Source: Epulopiscium sp. Nele67-Bin004 (GTDB taxonomy: Bacteria; Bacillota_A; Clostridia; Lachnospirales; Cellulosilyticaceae). Taken from it: a DNA stretch of 31,547 nucleotides. The translations under genes and the position numbers were made by a program. Each line of letters opens with the position of its first letter. The stretch's first letter is position 1. The stretch is taken from NCBI GenBank assembly GCA_002007315.1, contig LNZQ01000186.1:1-31547 (forward strand). The letters run 5' to 3'. The notes under the pieces are model-generated. The model was not told where the DNA came from. It saw only the letters and a list, made by a program, of their open reading frames with translations, and made no database searches. Below are positions 16,327 through 24,623 of this stretch, in pieces.

Positions 16327-17214
16327 TTATTGTTTAGGGATTATGGTTCCTATTATTTCTTCTTTTTTTGCCCAAATATCATTTTTATTTAAATCGACAT
16401 GCCATTTGATAATTCCTGTCATGTCACTAACTTTAGATATAGTTTGGACGTCTTTTTTGCCAAATAACTTTTTGACCTCATGTGTATATTCAAAAAGAGT
16501 ATCCCCTTTATTTACGAATGAACCACTCGGAACTAGACTATCTTTAACTAACACGTCATTTACATCTAAAAACTTTTCAGCATTTTTAGGCGATACTCTA
16601 ATTGTTGCAGGACACAATATAGGAAGTTGGTTAAATACTGTTTCTAAATCGTTAGTAGATGGCACAAGTATATTACGCAGTTGTTCTTTAGTTTCTTTAG
16701 AAAAAGGAGCAAGGTCTAGCTTGTCTAACGTGTCTTCTTCACACACAAGTAGTTCACTTGTTTTAGACATAGGAACATTTACATAGTCCATATCTTCCTC
16801 TTCTTCTATTTCTTTTAGCGTTATAATTTTACCTTGCTTAACTACTTCGTAAAATTTAGTTTCTTGTCCAATTGTTAGGGGAAGGTCACTCAATAAATCA
16901 TTATTATATAAATACCACAACAAAACTGGCTCAAGTGCACACAAAGTTATAGTATTAACTTGGTTAAATCTCTCTTTAACTTTATATAAATATTCATATA
17001 TTATAGGCATATCATAAACAATTTTTAAGTCGCTACCTTTAAAATTGTTATAATGTAGCGGATAATTTAAATAGTCAACTAATTCATTCATGTCATAGTG
17101 GCAATAAACTTCCCAATAATCACGCTTATAAAATTCTACTTTTTTCCATTTGTCTTTATAGTAATCATTCATAAATACATTATGATTGCTAATTATCCAT
17201 ACGACAGTATCCAT
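16327..17214 (-). CDS. Unknown protein with barrel-sandwich-like C-terminal segment
   Basis: The product has 295 residues from the ATG at 17214, after GCGAGGAAA. The N-terminal half (about 1-130) is rich in Tyr, Asn and Asp and unlike any family I know. A very acidic patch (EIEEEEDMDY, near 137-146) follows. The C-terminal 90 residues look like a biotinyl/lipoyl or membrane-fusion barrel-sandwich: GSFVNKGDTLFEYTHEV in the first half and MTGIIKWHVDLNKNDIWAKK followed by EEIIGTI in the second, without a biotin or lipoyl lysine motif. There is no signal peptide or clear membrane helix. It starts 36 nt after the membrane-anchored Mrr-like gene and ends at a terminator, so the two form a unit. Function unknown. 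Confidence 0.78.
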   Translation of the reverse strand: MDTVVWIISNHNVFMNDYYKDKWKKVEFYKRDYWEVYCHYDMNELVDYLNYPLHYNNFKGSDLKIVYDMPIIYEYLYKVKERFNQVNTITLCALEPVLLWYLYNNDLLSDLPLTIGQETKFYEVVKQGKIITLKEIEEEEDMDYVNVPMSKTSELLVCEEDTLDKLDLAPFSKETKEQLRNILVPSTNDLETVFNQLPILCPATIRVSPKNAEKFLDVNDVLVKDSLVPSGSFVNKGDTLFEYTHEVKKLFGKKDVQTISKVSDMTGIIKWHVDLNKNDIWAKKEEIIGTIIPKQ

Positions 17215-17250
17215 AGGAAATTTCCTCGCTTTCTAGTTTTTATAAGTATA

Positions 17251-17832
17251 TCACTTTGCGAGGTTTAGGTGCAACCTTCTAGTTGTTGTATCTTGCTTAA
17301 ATTCTTCTATGCAACGCAATAGAAAATTTCTATCTTTTAATATAAGCATATCTGAACTTTTAATTTCATGACTAAAATGGGCGTTGCTTACTACAACAAA
17401 CCTTGCTTTATTTGTAGGTTTATTGTTATTTTTGTCAATATAATCTTGCACCTCATTTAGTTGCTCTAATTTGATTTCGCCTACTTGTTTAAAACATTTT
17501 AAGTAAAAACGTTTGCCGACTCTTGTAACAACTAGGTCACAAATTTTCTTTTGCTCACTTGTTGGTAAACTAACTTGATACCCGATTCTTTTATATAATT
17601 CAGCAACATAATGGACAAATACGTCCGAGTCCATGCTGTCTATAATTTCAATTTCTGATGCTTCATGAAAAGTTTGAGTTGACTTTCTTCTTATAACTTC
17701 CATTAAAATTAGCAACGTCATAACTAATGCTAATTTTCCGATTGTACCTTCTTGTCCAAAATCTTTAGCAATAAAAATATAATACATATACATAGCACTT
17801 ATAAACATTATTACTCTGCTTGCTTTTACCAT
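17251..17832 (-). CDS. Membrane-anchored Mrr-like (restriction endonuclease fold) protein
   Basis: The chosen start is the ATG at 17832, preceded by GCGAGGT; a TTG at 17877 lacks a ribosome site. The product has 193 residues. Two hydrophobic segments (about 7-22 and 32-47) form an N-terminal hairpin, followed by a cytoplasmic domain resembling Mrr_cat: FVHYVAELYKRIGYQV, CDLVVTRVGKRFYLKCFKQVG, then a helix and ARFVVVSNAHFS. D99 matches the first catalytic aspartate of the PD-(D/E)XK fold, but the usual Q-x-K reads K112-C-F114, so the catalytic lysine position is phenylalanine, with K112 and K115 beside it. It may be a binding-only derivative. It precedes the 295-residue unknown gene by 36 nt. 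Membrane-tethered Mrr-like proteins are common in Bacillota but of unclear role. Confidence 0.78.
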   Translation of the reverse strand: MVKASRVIMFISAMYMYYIFIAKDFGQEGTIGKLALVMTLLILMEVIRRKSTQTFHEASEIEIIDSMDSDVFVHYVAELYKRIGYQVSLPTSEQKKICDLVVTRVGKRFYLKCFKQVGEIKLEQLNEVQDYIDKNNNKPTNKARFVVVSNAHFSHEIKSSDMLILKDRNFLLRCIEEFKQDTTTRRLHLNLAK

Positions 17833-17985
17833 CGTCAATACCTCGCTTCTTTTATTTCTACTTAGAGTATTGACCAATTAAAAATTTTTATACAGAAAAG
17901 ATATATAATTTTAGTCCAATTTCTTTATCTAATCATATTATAGTATATAAGATAACAAATTTGAAACTAGAAAAGGAGGAAAACT

Positions 17986-18882
17986 ATGACAAATTTATTA
18001 CTGAAGTTGTTCACCAAAAATACTAGTGATAGAATTGGTTATGGATTGCTCGGGGGCATAGTTGGCATTGTTTGCAATGTGTTGTTATTTGCATTCAAAT
18101 TAGGAATTGGCTTAATATCAAGTAGTATTTCGATAATTGCTGATTCTATAAACAATTTGGCAGATGCCCTGTCGTCTGTAATTACAATTATTGGATTTAA
18201 ACTTTCTTCCAAACCTGCTGATGATGAACATCCCTTTGGGCATGCCCGTATCGAAAATATAGCTGGATTAATTATTTCAATATTTATAATTTTTATTGGT
18301 AGTCAACTTGTTTTAAGTTCTATAGGCAAAATTATTACACCTGTTGATTTTGTTTATAACAAATATGCAATACTTATTCTAATAATTTCAATATTTGTAA
18401 AGCTTTGGTTGTATTTATTCAACAGAAAACTAAGCTATATTATACAATCACCAGCACTTAAAGCAACTGCAAAAGATAGCCTAAACGACGCAATAGTTAC
18501 AACAGGAATTTTAATTTCTATAGTTGTATCTGATAAGATTAATTTTAATTTGGACGGATATATAAGTTTTATTGTGGCACTTTTTATAATTTATGTAGGA
18601 ACTACTCTTGTAAAAGAAACTGTTAGCCCACTTTTAGGGGAAGCACCACCAGATGAGTTAGTTAGACAGCTAGAAACTAAAATTTCCTCATATGATGGCG
18701 TATTAGGTGTACACAAATTGACTATTCATACGTATGGACCAACAAATTTGTTTGCCTCTGTACACATTGAAGTTGATGCAAATGTTGATATCGTCACAAG
18801 CCATAAGCTTGCCGACCGTATCGAAAAAGCTTGTTTAATCGATTTTGATGTCAATTTAGTAATACATTTAGACCCTATCTAA
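17986..18882 (+). CDS. Cation diffusion facilitator family metal exporter (Mn/Zn type)
   Basis: This 298-residue CDF protein exports divalent metal ions in exchange for protons; the ATG follows AAAAGGAGGAAAACT. It has about six membrane helices and a C-terminal cytoplasmic metal-binding domain (ending HLDPI). The transport site in TM2 is ADSINNLAD (D53, N57, D60) and in TM5 is D164-SLN-D168; HPFGHAR follows TM2. The DxxxN/D pattern, rather than HxxxD, resembles the Bacillus MneP/MneS manganese exporters more than CzcD-type zinc exporters, so manganese is my first guess. No metal riboswitch could be recognised in the 108-base upstream gap. It is convergent with tmk; the two reading frames overlap by 15 bases with no terminator between. 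Confidence 0.9.
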   Translation: MTNLLLKLFTKNTSDRIGYGLLGGIVGIVCNVLLFAFKLGIGLISSSISIIADSINNLADALSSVITIIGFKLSSKPADDEHPFGHARIENIAGLIISIFIIFIGSQLVLSSIGKIITPVDFVYNKYAILILIISIFVKLWLYLFNRKLSYIIQSPALKATAKDSLNDAIVTTGILISIVVSDKINFNLDGYISFIVALFIIYVGTTLVKETVSPLLGEAPPDELVRQLETKISSYDGVLGVHKLTIHTYGPTNLFASVHIEVDANVDIVTSHKLADRIEKACLIDFDVNLVIHLDPI

Positions 18883-19476
18883 GTACGATATAATTGTATT
18901 TAATATTTCATCTATATTTTTTGTTGCATCAATCACAACTATTTTATCTTGGTTTTGTTTCACCAAAATTTTGTACCCCTCATTAACTTTTTGGTGAAAC
19001 TCTTTACTTTCTAAGTCAAGACGATTTAAGTCTTTTGCCTCTGCTTTTCTCAAAAGTCCTATTTCTGGGGGTATATCTAGCAAAATGTTTAAATCTGGAT
19101 ATACATTTTCGCACACAAAACTGTTAAGCTCTCTAACTCTGTCAATTCCAAGACCACGGGCATGTCCTTGATAAACTAAAGAACTTAAATAAAATCTATC
19201 TGTGATAACTATTTTTCCTTCTTCTAAACATGGAATAATTTTGTTTACTAGGTGTTCACGTCTTGCTGATAAGTACAACAAAAGTTCTGTTTTTGAGTCA
19301 ACATAAAAATCCATTATGTTGTTTCTAATCGCCTCGGCTGATGGTATCCCCCCAGGCTCTCTTGTTATAATTACTTCTTTTCCTTGTTGTTGCAATTTTT
19401 CTTTAAGTAATTGTGCCATTGTCGATTTTCCAGCACCTTCGCCGCCTTCCAAAGCTATAAATAATCCTTTGTACAT
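18868..19476 (-). CDS. tmk: Thymidylate kinase
   Basis: Tmk phosphorylates dTMP to dTDP with ATP, an essential step of dTTP synthesis in the cytosol. The product has 202 residues, close to the usual 205-215. The P-loop is EGGEGAGKST (K17), followed by the REPGG motif, ITDRFYLSSLVYQG (the DRF/Y motif) and NILLDIPPEIGLLR. The ATG follows AGGAGGC. It lies 52 nt downstream of the 152-residue coiled-coil gene and overlaps the end of the CDF gene on the other strand by 15 bases. Confidence 0.97.
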   Translation of the reverse strand: MYKGLFIALEGGEGAGKSTMAQLLKEKLQQQGKEVIITREPGGIPSAEAIRNNIMDFYVDSKTELLLYLSARREHLVNKIIPCLEEGKIVITDRFYLSSLVYQGHARGLGIDRVRELNSFVCENVYPDLNILLDIPPEIGLLRKAEAKDLNRLDLESKEFHQKVNEGYKILVKQNQDKIVVIDATKNIDEILNTIISYLDRV

Positions 19477-19528
19477 TTCAAAGCCTCCTATTTTTTTGTC
19501 AATAGGTTTATTTTATCATAAAAAATGG

Positions 19529-19987
19529 CTATTGGCGAAGTATTTTTGTTTCCAACTCTTTTTGTAAATTATATAATCGCTCTAATGCATGTTTAATATT
19601 TGTTTGAAGTTCTCTAACTTTATCTAGGTATTTCTTAGTTTTATTGTATACGCTTACATTTGTAAAAACATCGTTCCACCAAATATCTATTGTTTTTGTT
19701 AAATCATCAATGGAAACTTCTATATTTTCATCAATAGTTATGCCTGCTGACTGCGAATTAAAAAGTTTTAACTGTGATTGTAATTCGTTTGCTATAATTT
19801 GGGCATCTTCTAACTTGTTATGTTTTACGACACCAGAAAGCATTCCACCACCTAAAATATCGGAAAATCCCCAATTTTTCGCTGATTTTAATTTGTCTTC
19901 TAAATTGTGTGCTAAGCTTAGTGATTTTTCACCTGCTGATATAGCTTGCTTAACTTCTTCAAGCTGTGGTTTAAAGTTTTGCTCCAA
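19529..19987 (-). CDS. Hypothetical coiled-coil protein upstream of tmk
   Basis: The 152-residue product starts at TTG, supported by AGAGGTG at proper distance. It is soluble and mostly helical, with charged coiled-coil segments at both ends (about 1-35 and 112-152). In the centre is NWGFSDILGGGMLSGVVKHN (near 38-57), a glycine-rich motif I have seen in small uncharacterised bacterial proteins with similar flanking helices; no function is known to me. It is probably transcribed from TTGGAG-N16-TATGAT just upstream, possibly together with tmk. Confidence 0.8.
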   Translation of the reverse strand: MEQNFKPQLEEVKQAISAGEKSLSLAHNLEDKLKSAKNWGFSDILGGGMLSGVVKHNKLEDAQIIANELQSQLKLFNSQSAGITIDENIEVSIDDLTKTIDIWWNDVFTNVSVYNKTKKYLDKVRELQTNIKHALERLYNLQKELETKILRQ

Positions 19988-20040
19988 AATATCACCTCTT
20001 TATCATAATAGTTAAATAGGAAACTCCAATTTTTGCACAA

Positions 20041-20075
20041 AAAAAGATTAGGGCAATCAAAACCCTAATCTTTTT
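20041..20075. terminator. Bidirectional terminator downstream of the ferredoxin gene
   Basis: The 13-bp stem aaaaagattaggg/ccctaatcttttt (20041-20053 with 20063-20075) has a 9-nt loop. It serves the ferredoxin gene on the minus strand and could also act on the plus strand. Confidence 0.88.
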
Positions 20076-20086
20076 TGTTTATATTA

Positions 20087-20257
20087 TTACGCTTGGTGTG
20101 GTGCGTCTACTGGACAAACAGATGCACATGCTCCACATTCAACACATTGTGCTGCGTCGATTTCGTAAATACTTTCACCTTCAGAAATACAACTTACTGG
20201 ACAAGCAGCTGCACATGCCCCACAACTAATACATGCTTCATCAATAAAATATGCCAT
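20087..20257 (-). CDS. 2[4Fe-4S] ferredoxin, clostridial type
   Basis: A 56-residue electron carrier that couples reactions such as pyruvate:ferredoxin oxidoreductase and hydrogenase in anaerobic metabolism. Two CxxCxxCxxxCP motifs are complete: C9, C12, C15, C19 and C38, C41, C44, C48, each followed by proline. One extra cysteine (C23) lies after the first. Size and internal pseudo-twofold repeat match classic clostridial ferredoxin. The ATG at 20257 follows TTAGGAGGATTTG. It has its own promoter and terminator, so it is a single-gene transcript. Confidence 0.96.
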   Translation of the reverse strand: MAYFIDEACISCGACAAACPVSCISEGESIYEIDAAQCVECGACASVCPVDAPHQA

Positions 20258-20302
20258 AATCAAATCCTCCTAAGATTCTCTATTAAATTTATTCTTAAAC
20301 AT

Positions 20303-20332
20303 ATAATACACCCACAAGTACTAGTTAGTCAA
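20303..20332 (-). promoter_or_regulatory. Promoter of the ferredoxin gene
   Basis: TTGACT (20327-20332), an 18-nt spacer and TATTAT (20303-20308) on the minus strand, about 45 nt upstream of the ATG. Confidence 0.75.
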
Positions 20333-20454
20333 TTATAATATATAATTATTTTAAAATTTAATAAAACCTATCTATTTTGCTTAGACTCGTCTAACTTTAT
20401 ATAGCTTATTATTGATAAAATATATAAAATTCGAGTTATTTTTTGGTTATATTG

Positions 20455-22572
20455 CTAAGTTCTATCAAATTTCCACTTAACAGAGCTACTTTCCTTGTCA
20501 TATTCATAGCTTACTATTGCCTCAAATTTAGTATTGCTAGGAGTTTTAAAACCTTTAATCACTGTATTTCCCTTCTTTAATAATGCTTTTGCCGCTGTCT
20601 TAGTTAGCTTCTTGTTATACTTTTTAAACGTATCATCTTGCTTCCAAAGCACAAACTTACAACCTTGCTTATATCCCATACAACCAAAGCCCCTATCCCC
20701 TTCAACTATATTACTTCCACATATTGGACATTCTCCGATTACTTCTTTTTGTTGTGGAGTAGCTGAAGTTGCTGGCTTAAGTTCTACATGTTGTATGATT
20801 TTCTGCTGCTGCACAATTTCATCAACAGCTTGAACAACAAATTGTTTAATATGCGTCATAAATTCATCTTTTGACACCAAACCTTTTTCCATATCAGCAA
20901 GTGTTTTTTCAAGCTTACCCGTATATTGTAAATCCATCAGCTCTTTAACAGGAAACATCTCGATAATTGCACGCCCTTTTGGAGTGCAACGTATATTTTT
21001 CTTGTCCATAATAGTATAGTTTGTGCTACACAATTTTTTTATCGTGTCCGCACGTGTTGCAGGCGTACCTATACTAAATCCGCTCAACACTTCCTCTGCA
21101 ACTTCTTCATCGTCATCTTTAAACTTTTTGCCACACGTTTCCATCGCACGTAGCAACGTCTTTTCTGTGTATGGCTTTGGTGGCTTTGTCGTATGTGCAG
21201 TTACTTCAGCATTTTCAACTATACCTTTGTCGTCCTTTTCCAAGTTTGGCAAAATCACATCTTTAGTTTGGTCATTTTCAAGCTTTTTCCAACCTAACAC
21301 TTTTTGTATTCGCCCTTTTGTAATGAACTCCGAATTGCATGCCTCTGTAATTATAATAGTTTCGTCGTGCTCTGCAACAGGCATAAATTGCATCAAAAAC
21401 CTATTTAATATTGCAGTATAAACAATTTGCTCATCAAACCCCAAACTATTTGGCTTTTTGTACGTTGGAATTATCGCACTGTGGCTCTCAACTTTGCTAC
21501 TATTAAAAACTCTTGGCAACTTTTTGAACACAATTTCGTCTTCATGTGGCAAACCTTTTTTGACCACTTCTAACACTTTTTGCGTTTTACCGACCAAGCT
21601 ATCATCAAGAACAGTACTCGCCGTTCTTGGATACGTTATATATTTTTTTTCGTATAAAGTTTGTGCAACTTTCAATACTTTGTCTGATGACCACCCTTTA
21701 AATTTGCTTGTCACATAACCTTGCAGTGCTGACAAATTAAACAACGGAAACGGATATTCTTTTTTGTGGTTAATAGTTTTATCTATAATAGTTGACGGTT
21801 GCCCTATCAGTTGTTTTTGTAATAAATCCAACTCGGTTCGCTTGTCAAATTGGTCTTTTTTATCAACTATATATGTTCCTCTATACTTTTTGTCGTCCAC
21901 ATTAAAATCAGCAACCAACTTATAATACGGCTTCGGGTCAAACTTCTCAATTTCAATATCTCGGTCATATATCATCTTCAAAGTCGGGAGCAAAACACGT
22001 CCAATGTTGTACACTTGCCCTTTTTCCGTCTTATATTTTAACGTTGCAACCGATGTCAAATTTATGCCGATAAGCCAATCTGCTTGTTGCCTGCTTATCC
22101 CTGCATCTTGTAGCGGTTTAAGTTGTTTGTTTGGCACCATATTTTCGATACCTTTAAGAACTTCTGCTTCCGTCCACTCGTTTAGTAATATACGATAAAT
22201 CGGCTTTTTTACTTTTAAGTGTGCCAAAATTATATCACCTATAATTTGTCCTTCACGGTCATAGTCACATGCCGACACAACTTCGGTTACTTCTTTATTG
22301 TTAATCAATTTTTTGATGCATGCAAGTTGCTTTTTTGAGTTATTTACTGCTTTATACTCAAATTTTTCTGGTATAAATGGGAAGTTTTTCATATACCAAC
22401 GTGCCATTTTTTCATCATAATCTTTGGCATCATATAACCCGAGCAAATGCCCAAACGCCCAAGTTATATAATACCCATTCCCTTCAAAATACCCATCTTG
22501 CCTTTTTTTTATGCCAAGTGCATCAGCTATATTTTTTGCCACCGAAGGCTTTTCTGCAATTACTACTTTCAT
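20455..22572 (-). CDS. topB: DNA topoisomerase III (type IA)
   Basis: The product has 705 residues from the ATG at 22572 (a TTG sits one codon upstream; AGGGGG gives the right spacing). It relaxes and decatenates DNA through a transient 5'-phosphotyrosine break. The N-terminal TOPRIM domain begins VVIAEKPSVAKNIADALG and carries SACDYDREGQ (DxDxE). The catalytic tyrosine is Y314 in ITYPRTAST. A C-terminal zinc-finger-like Topo repeat (CPICG ... GCKFVLWK) follows. Length and domain order fit the Bacillus TopB group. It starts 15 nt after the M42 peptidase stop and is probably the last gene of the fic operon. Accessory-element topB copies exist, but nothing here marks this one as mobile. Confidence 0.93.
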   Translation of the reverse strand: MKVVIAEKPSVAKNIADALGIKKRQDGYFEGNGYYITWAFGHLLGLYDAKDYDEKMARWYMKNFPFIPEKFEYKAVNNSKKQLACIKKLINNKEVTEVVSACDYDREGQIIGDIILAHLKVKKPIYRILLNEWTEAEVLKGIENMVPNKQLKPLQDAGISRQQADWLIGINLTSVATLKYKTEKGQVYNIGRVLLPTLKMIYDRDIEIEKFDPKPYYKLVADFNVDDKKYRGTYIVDKKDQFDKRTELDLLQKQLIGQPSTIIDKTINHKKEYPFPLFNLSALQGYVTSKFKGWSSDKVLKVAQTLYEKKYITYPRTASTVLDDSLVGKTQKVLEVVKKGLPHEDEIVFKKLPRVFNSSKVESHSAIIPTYKKPNSLGFDEQIVYTAILNRFLMQFMPVAEHDETIIITEACNSEFITKGRIQKVLGWKKLENDQTKDVILPNLEKDDKGIVENAEVTAHTTKPPKPYTEKTLLRAMETCGKKFKDDDEEVAEEVLSGFSIGTPATRADTIKKLCSTNYTIMDKKNIRCTPKGRAIIEMFPVKELMDLQYTGKLEKTLADMEKGLVSKDEFMTHIKQFVVQAVDEIVQQQKIIQHVELKPATSATPQQKEVIGECPICGSNIVEGDRGFGCMGYKQGCKFVLWKQDDTFKKYNKKLTKTAAKALLKKGNTVIKGFKTPSNTKFEAIVSYEYDKESSSVKWKFDRT

Positions 22573-22587
22573 CAACTACCCCCTAGC

Positions 22588-23628
22588 CTATTTCAAATCT
22601 AACACATACGATACAAGCAACTTAGCCGTATGCTCAAGCCCCACAATGTGCGTTCTTTCAACACCGTGCGAACCATACACAGCCATTCCACACACTCCAA
22701 CAGCAACGTCATGCCCTGCTCTAAGTGCGGCTGCTCCATCTGTTCCATAGCGATAAAACACATCAACAGCATAGTCACACTCATTTTTTTCAGCAAGTGC
22801 AATAAGCTTATTCGTCATGTCCCAGTCATAAGGAGTCGCTCCGTCTTTTGCACAAATTGATACTTTGTATTCTGAACCGTCTTGATTTTCACCAACAAGC
22901 CCGATATCAACAGCCAAAAATTCTTCAACTTCATCCGGAATATATGAACCACCGTGTCCGATTTCTTCATAGTGTGGAAATGCACAAATTGTGCGATATT
23001 TTGGTTTTAAGTTGTTGTCAACTAAATATTTCACCGTTGTTATTATCGCTGCAACGGCTGCTTTATCATCAATAAAACGTGATTTTATATAGCCGTTTGG
23101 TGTAACTGAAAAATGTGGGTCAATAGACACTGGATCACCGTTTCTAATACCAAGTGCAACAACATCTTCTTTATTTTTCACAGGCTCATCTAACAGTATC
23201 ATCATTGAATCAACATCTCGTACACGAGTTTTAGCATCATCAAACATATGCACAGAGTGCGATTTACAAACATATAGCCCTGTATAAGTTTTTCCGCTTC
23301 TCGTGTGTATCGTAACAGTTTCATCTTCGGCACTTGAATGACTTACGCCACCAAGTTCTCTAACCAAAAGCGTACCGTCGCTTTGGATACTTCTAACGAC
23401 AAGCCCAATCGTGTCTAAGTGTGCTCCAAGCATAACCGTTTTTGAGTTGTCCTCCCCCTCAAGCGTGATGTACGCCGTATGTTTTCTGTCGTATGTTACT
23501 TTGTGCCCAAGTTTGTTTACGATTTCTTCCACAACTGCATTAACTTTTGGGTAATACCCCGTTGGACTTGGAGTTTTTACTATCGTTTCAAAGCAGTTTA
23601 ACATATAATCTCTATCAATTTGTATCAT
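22588..23628 (-). CDS. M42 family metallopeptidase (glutamyl/cellulase-type aminopeptidase)
   Basis: A 346-residue di-zinc aminopeptidase of the tetrahedral TET/FrvX group, which trims short peptides in the cytosol. Metal and catalytic residues are visible: H70 and D72 in GAHLDTIG, D187 in RFIDDKAA, E221/E222 in YEEIGHGG, D241 in VDIG and H321 in GSHGVERTH. There is no signal peptide. The start overlaps the fic stop by 14 nt and the stop is 15 nt before topB, so the gene sits inside an apparent three-gene operon; no functional link to either neighbour is known. Confidence 0.93.
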   Translation of the reverse strand: MIQIDRDYMLNCFETIVKTPSPTGYYPKVNAVVEEIVNKLGHKVTYDRKHTAYITLEGEDNSKTVMLGAHLDTIGLVVRSIQSDGTLLVRELGGVSHSSAEDETVTIHTRSGKTYTGLYVCKSHSVHMFDDAKTRVRDVDSMMILLDEPVKNKEDVVALGIRNGDPVSIDPHFSVTPNGYIKSRFIDDKAAVAAIITTVKYLVDNNLKPKYRTICAFPHYEEIGHGGSYIPDEVEEFLAVDIGLVGENQDGSEYKVSICAKDGATPYDWDMTNKLIALAEKNECDYAVDVFYRYGTDGAAALRAGHDVAVGVCGMAVYGSHGVERTHIVGLEHTAKLLVSYVLDLK

Positions 23629-24232
23629 TTATTTCAATTCCTTTCGTAGTGAATGTATTGTATCCTTCATAATAATAGCTTGCGTCAATTCCTTTTAGGT
23701 AGATTTCTTTGCTATTTGTAGTTAAAGCATTTTGCAGTAAATATTTTATTTCTATGTCTTTTATAGGGCTTCGCTCCATAGCAAGCAAATAGTCGTTTTT
23801 ATCTATTTCGCCCCAATCTACAACTTTTCCTAAACTATGCTTAAACATTAAATCAAGCCAAATTCTGGTGCTACGCCCATTGCCTTCTCTAAAAGGGTGG
23901 GCTATGTTCATCTCAACATATTTTTCCACTATTTCGTCAAAAGTAGCGTGTGGCATATTGTCGATATAACTTAGTGATGATTGCAAATACATAACAGGTG
24001 CAAACCTAAAATTTCCTTTTGCTATGTTTACAGTTCGGATTTCTCCTGCAAAGTCATAAATTTCTTCAAATAAACATTTGTGTATTTGCGACAACGCCTC
24101 AAACTTGCCCACTTGCAACGTTTCCAGAAAGCCTGTTTCAAACATTTGTATTGCTTTTTTCTTACTTAACTGCTCTTCCACTCTGGCTAGTTCAACCGAG
24201 TCAGTTATTCCTAATTTATTTTGTAGTGGCAT
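23615..24232 (-). CDS. fic: Fic-domain AMP transferase, class III (self-inhibited)
   Basis: A 205-residue Fic protein. The catalytic loop HPFREGNGRSTR (112-123) is complete, including the catalytic histidine H112. The upstream part has the usual IYDFAGEIRTVNIAKG flap region. The last 21 residues carry S185-YYY-E189-G190, matching the (S/T)xxxE(G/N) inhibitory motif; at the C-terminus this defines class III, as in Neisseria NmFic. Fic enzymes transfer AMP to target hydroxyls; class III family members are held off by this helix until oligomer state or autoAMPylation releases it, and some AMPylate gyrase and topoisomerase IV. The target here is unknown. The ATG follows AAAGGA; a TTGACT-N17-TAAAAT promoter lies 35 nt before it, and M42 peptidase and topB follow. 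Confidence 0.93.
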   Translation of the reverse strand: MPLQNKLGITDSVELARVEEQLSKKKAIQMFETGFLETLQVGKFEALSQIHKCLFEEIYDFAGEIRTVNIAKGNFRFAPVMYLQSSLSYIDNMPHATFDEIVEKYVEMNIAHPFREGNGRSTRIWLDLMFKHSLGKVVDWGEIDKNDYLLAMERSPIKDIEIKYLLQNALTTNSKEIYLKGIDASYYYEGYNTFTTKGIEINDTN

Positions 24233-24266
24233 ATAACTAATCCTTTTGGTTATAATCTTTCTATCT

Positions 24267-24295
24267 ATTTTAAGTTACTGGAAACAATTAGTCAA
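24267..24295 (-). promoter_or_regulatory. Promoter of the fic-M42-topB operon
   Basis: TTGACT (24290-24295), a 17-nt spacer and TAAAAT (24267-24272) on the minus strand. It lies immediately after the stop of the gene fragment upstream. Confidence 0.7.
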
Positions 24296-24568
24296 TCATA
24301 AATCTAGTTCTATTATTTCAACAAAACAATCTTCTTGAAGTGCAAGTTCAAATTCTATCATCAACTCATTATTTGGAATACTAATTTCATCATCATAGTA
24401 AGATAAAAATCCCCAAGTTATCATAGCAGAATATATTTCTTCTCTATTTCTAGGAACTGCCCCACCTGCCCTAAACTCTCGCCTAATTGTTACAAAAATT
24501 TTCTCTCCATTTATCATTTTAATTATATCTTCAACAACACCTGTAACATCTAACTTTAAATATTTATA
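24296..24568 (-). pseudogene. Fragment of an AAA-ATPase-like/PD-(D/E)XK family gene
   Basis: An open frame runs from after a stop at 24569-24571 to a stop at 24296. The only ATG (24517) lacks a good ribosome site, and the similarity continues upstream of it (KLDVTGVVEDIIKMINGEK). The segments DIIKMINGE, EIYSAMITWGFLSYYDDE and ISIPNNELMIEFELAL resemble the middle part of the DUF1703-type proteins (AAA-ATPase-like domain plus PD-(D/E)XK nuclease), which are multi-copy in clostridia and Bacteroidetes. The ATPase start and the nuclease end are both missing, so this is most likely a decayed remnant. A short 73-residue expressed protein from 24517 cannot be excluded. Confidence 0.6.
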
Positions 24569-24590
24569 TTATACCGTATTTTTACATATA

Positions 24591-24618
24591 AAAAAAGGTA
24601 GTGCCATCGCACCACCTT
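24591..24618 (-). terminator. Terminator of the sigma/anti-sigma operon
   Basis: The stem aaggtagtgc/gcaccacctt (24595-24604 with 24609-24618, one mismatch) has a 4-nt loop and six T on the minus strand, six bases after the anti-sigma stop. Confidence 0.85.
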
Positions 24619-24623
24619 CAAAA

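Noticed and set aside
17878..17985. Manganese (yybP-ykoY) riboswitch before the CDF exporter
   Set aside because: The gap is 108 nt, AT-rich, and shows none of the paired helices with conserved purine loops of that riboswitch.
20384..20397. Palindrome ttagactcgtctaa as a topB terminator
   Set aside because: The 2-nt loop is too tight and no T-run follows on the minus strand.
22599..22802. A second minus-strand open frame inside the M42 peptidase gene
   Set aside because: It is out of frame with a complete, motif-rich peptidase and has no ribosome site.
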